DNA of 64,000 nt from Streptomyces sp. NBC_01445 (GTDB lineage: Bacteria > Actinomycetota > Actinomycetes > Streptomycetales > Streptomycetaceae), in NCBI RefSeq assembly GCF_035918235.1, contig NZ_CP109485.1, positions 5,501,001-5,565,000 on the forward strand, given 5' to 3'. The position numbers were made by a program, and so were the translations under genes. Under the pieces are notes generated by a model. The model saw only the letters and a list, made by a program, of their open reading frames with translations. It made no database searches and was not told the origin of the DNA. This document shows positions 63,703 through 64,000 of this stretch, in pieces (the first letter of the stretch is position 1; every line of letters starts with the position of its first letter).

Positions 63703-63708
63703 TAGAGT
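63703..63708 (+). promoter_or_regulatory. rRNA operon promoter, -10 element (fourth)
   Basis: TAGAGT in AGTCTGATAGAGTCGGAA, a near copy of the third promoter. It is about 286 bp upstream of the 16S start. Confidence 0.6.
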
Positions 63709-63791
63709 CGGAAACGCAAGACCGAAGGGAAACTGCCCGGAGGAAAGCCTGAGAGAGTCTCTCGGGTGAGTACAAAGGAAGCGTCCGTTCC

Positions 63792-63988
63792 TTGAGAACT
63801 CAACAGCGTGCCAAAAGTCAACGCCAGATTGACAACCCCGGCCCACCTTTGGTGGGTTGGAGGTTCCTTTGAAAAAGTCCTCACTCCCACACCGGGGTGA
63901 GGCGCACTAGCGAGGACGCAGTGAATCGTGGGGATTATTCCTCCCGACGGTTCCGCTCTCGTGGTGTAGTCCCGATTACGGGAAAACA
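63792..63988 (+). other. rRNA leader with antitermination and processing elements
   Basis: TTGAGAACTCAACAGCGTG at 63792-63810 is the leader block seen before actinobacterial rRNA genes (boxA-like region). A CCCACC-TTT-GGTGGG hairpin lies at 63842-63856. The rest, up to the 16S, would form the left arm of the RNase III processing stem whose right arm lies beyond the window. Confidence 0.7.
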
Positions 63989-64000
63989 TTCACGGAGAGT
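63989..64000 (+). rRNA. 16S rRNA, first bases only
   Basis: The window ends with TTCACGGAGAGT, the start of streptomycete 16S rRNA, which continues as TTTGATCCTGG. Only about 12 bases are inside. Confidence 0.75.

Overview
This window reads as chromosomal core DNA of a Streptomyces species. The GC content is very high with strong third-position GC bias, intergenic hairpins are GC-rich, and the gene set includes bldC, an Lsr2-type protein, FemX-type peptidoglycan context, mycothiol-type enzymes and actinobacterial DUFs. From memory the gene order resembles the S. coelicolor region around purC, purSQL, bldC and hrpA, up to the MFS/MarR pair. I see no insertion sequence, prophage, CRISPR array or biosynthetic cluster.

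Layout. (1) 1-4.5 kb: the tail of an M48-like pseudo-protease, an N,N-dimethylformamidase-like protein and purC. (2) 4.5-8.6 kb: a minus-strand operon (ABC ATPase, permease, sensor kinase, response regulator) bracketed by two identical tRNA-Gly(GCC) genes; a divergent tRNA-Gly(UCC) sits next to the second copy. (3) 8.7-18.7 kb: lsrL, the overlapping purS-purQ-purL operon, three small unrelated genes, then purF-purM. With purC this gives six purine genes in 15 kb. (4) 18.8-23.2 kb: DUF3073, valine dehydrogenase, an uncharacterised protein, the developmental regulator bldC behind a long leader with a 29-bp palindrome, and a small DUF6274-type gene. (5) 23.1-29 kb: helicase hrpA and a membrane protein bracketed by two identical tRNA-Asp genes; the second lies in a Glu-Asp-Phe tRNA operon. 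(6) 29-39.5 kb: metallophosphoesterase, minimal zincin, lipoprotein, a DEAD-box helicase with an RGG-like tail, amino-acid permease, tRNA-Lys, Mg-type P-ATPase, TerB and initiator tRNA-Met. (7) 39.7-48.5 kb: SpoIIE-type phosphatase, an M23 peptidase behind a c-di-AMP riboswitch, aldo-keto reductase, PrsW, TrmB, LhgO and a TPR-type regulator containing a TTA codon. (8) 49-63.3 kb: an asparagine-synthetase-like protein with eroded active sites, an AfsR-like regulator, an ECF sigma factor fused to a zinc finger, membrane segment and NPCBM domain, TetR, NDH-2, a PAS-PP2C-ATPase protein and a divergent MFS/MarR pair. (9) 63.3-64 kb: the tandem promoters and leader of an rRNA operon; the last dozen bases are the start of 16S rRNA.

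How the parts relate. Purine synthesis accounts for the left third. Cell-surface and developmental control recurs through the rest: bldC, the TTA-containing regulator, the c-di-AMP-controlled peptidoglycan hydrolase, the membrane-tethered sigma factor, two SpoIIE-type phosphatases and PrsW. Translation genes (nine tRNAs, trmB, two RNA helicases, an rrn operon) are scattered between them. The most unusual observation is a tRNA-Gly(UCC) lacking canonical D-loop and T-arm elements, like tRNAs reserved for peptidoglycan glycine transfer in staphylococci.

Limits. All calls come from reading the sequence by eye. Family names rest on remembered motifs, no searches were run, and start codons were chosen from ribosome-binding sites and domain boundaries.
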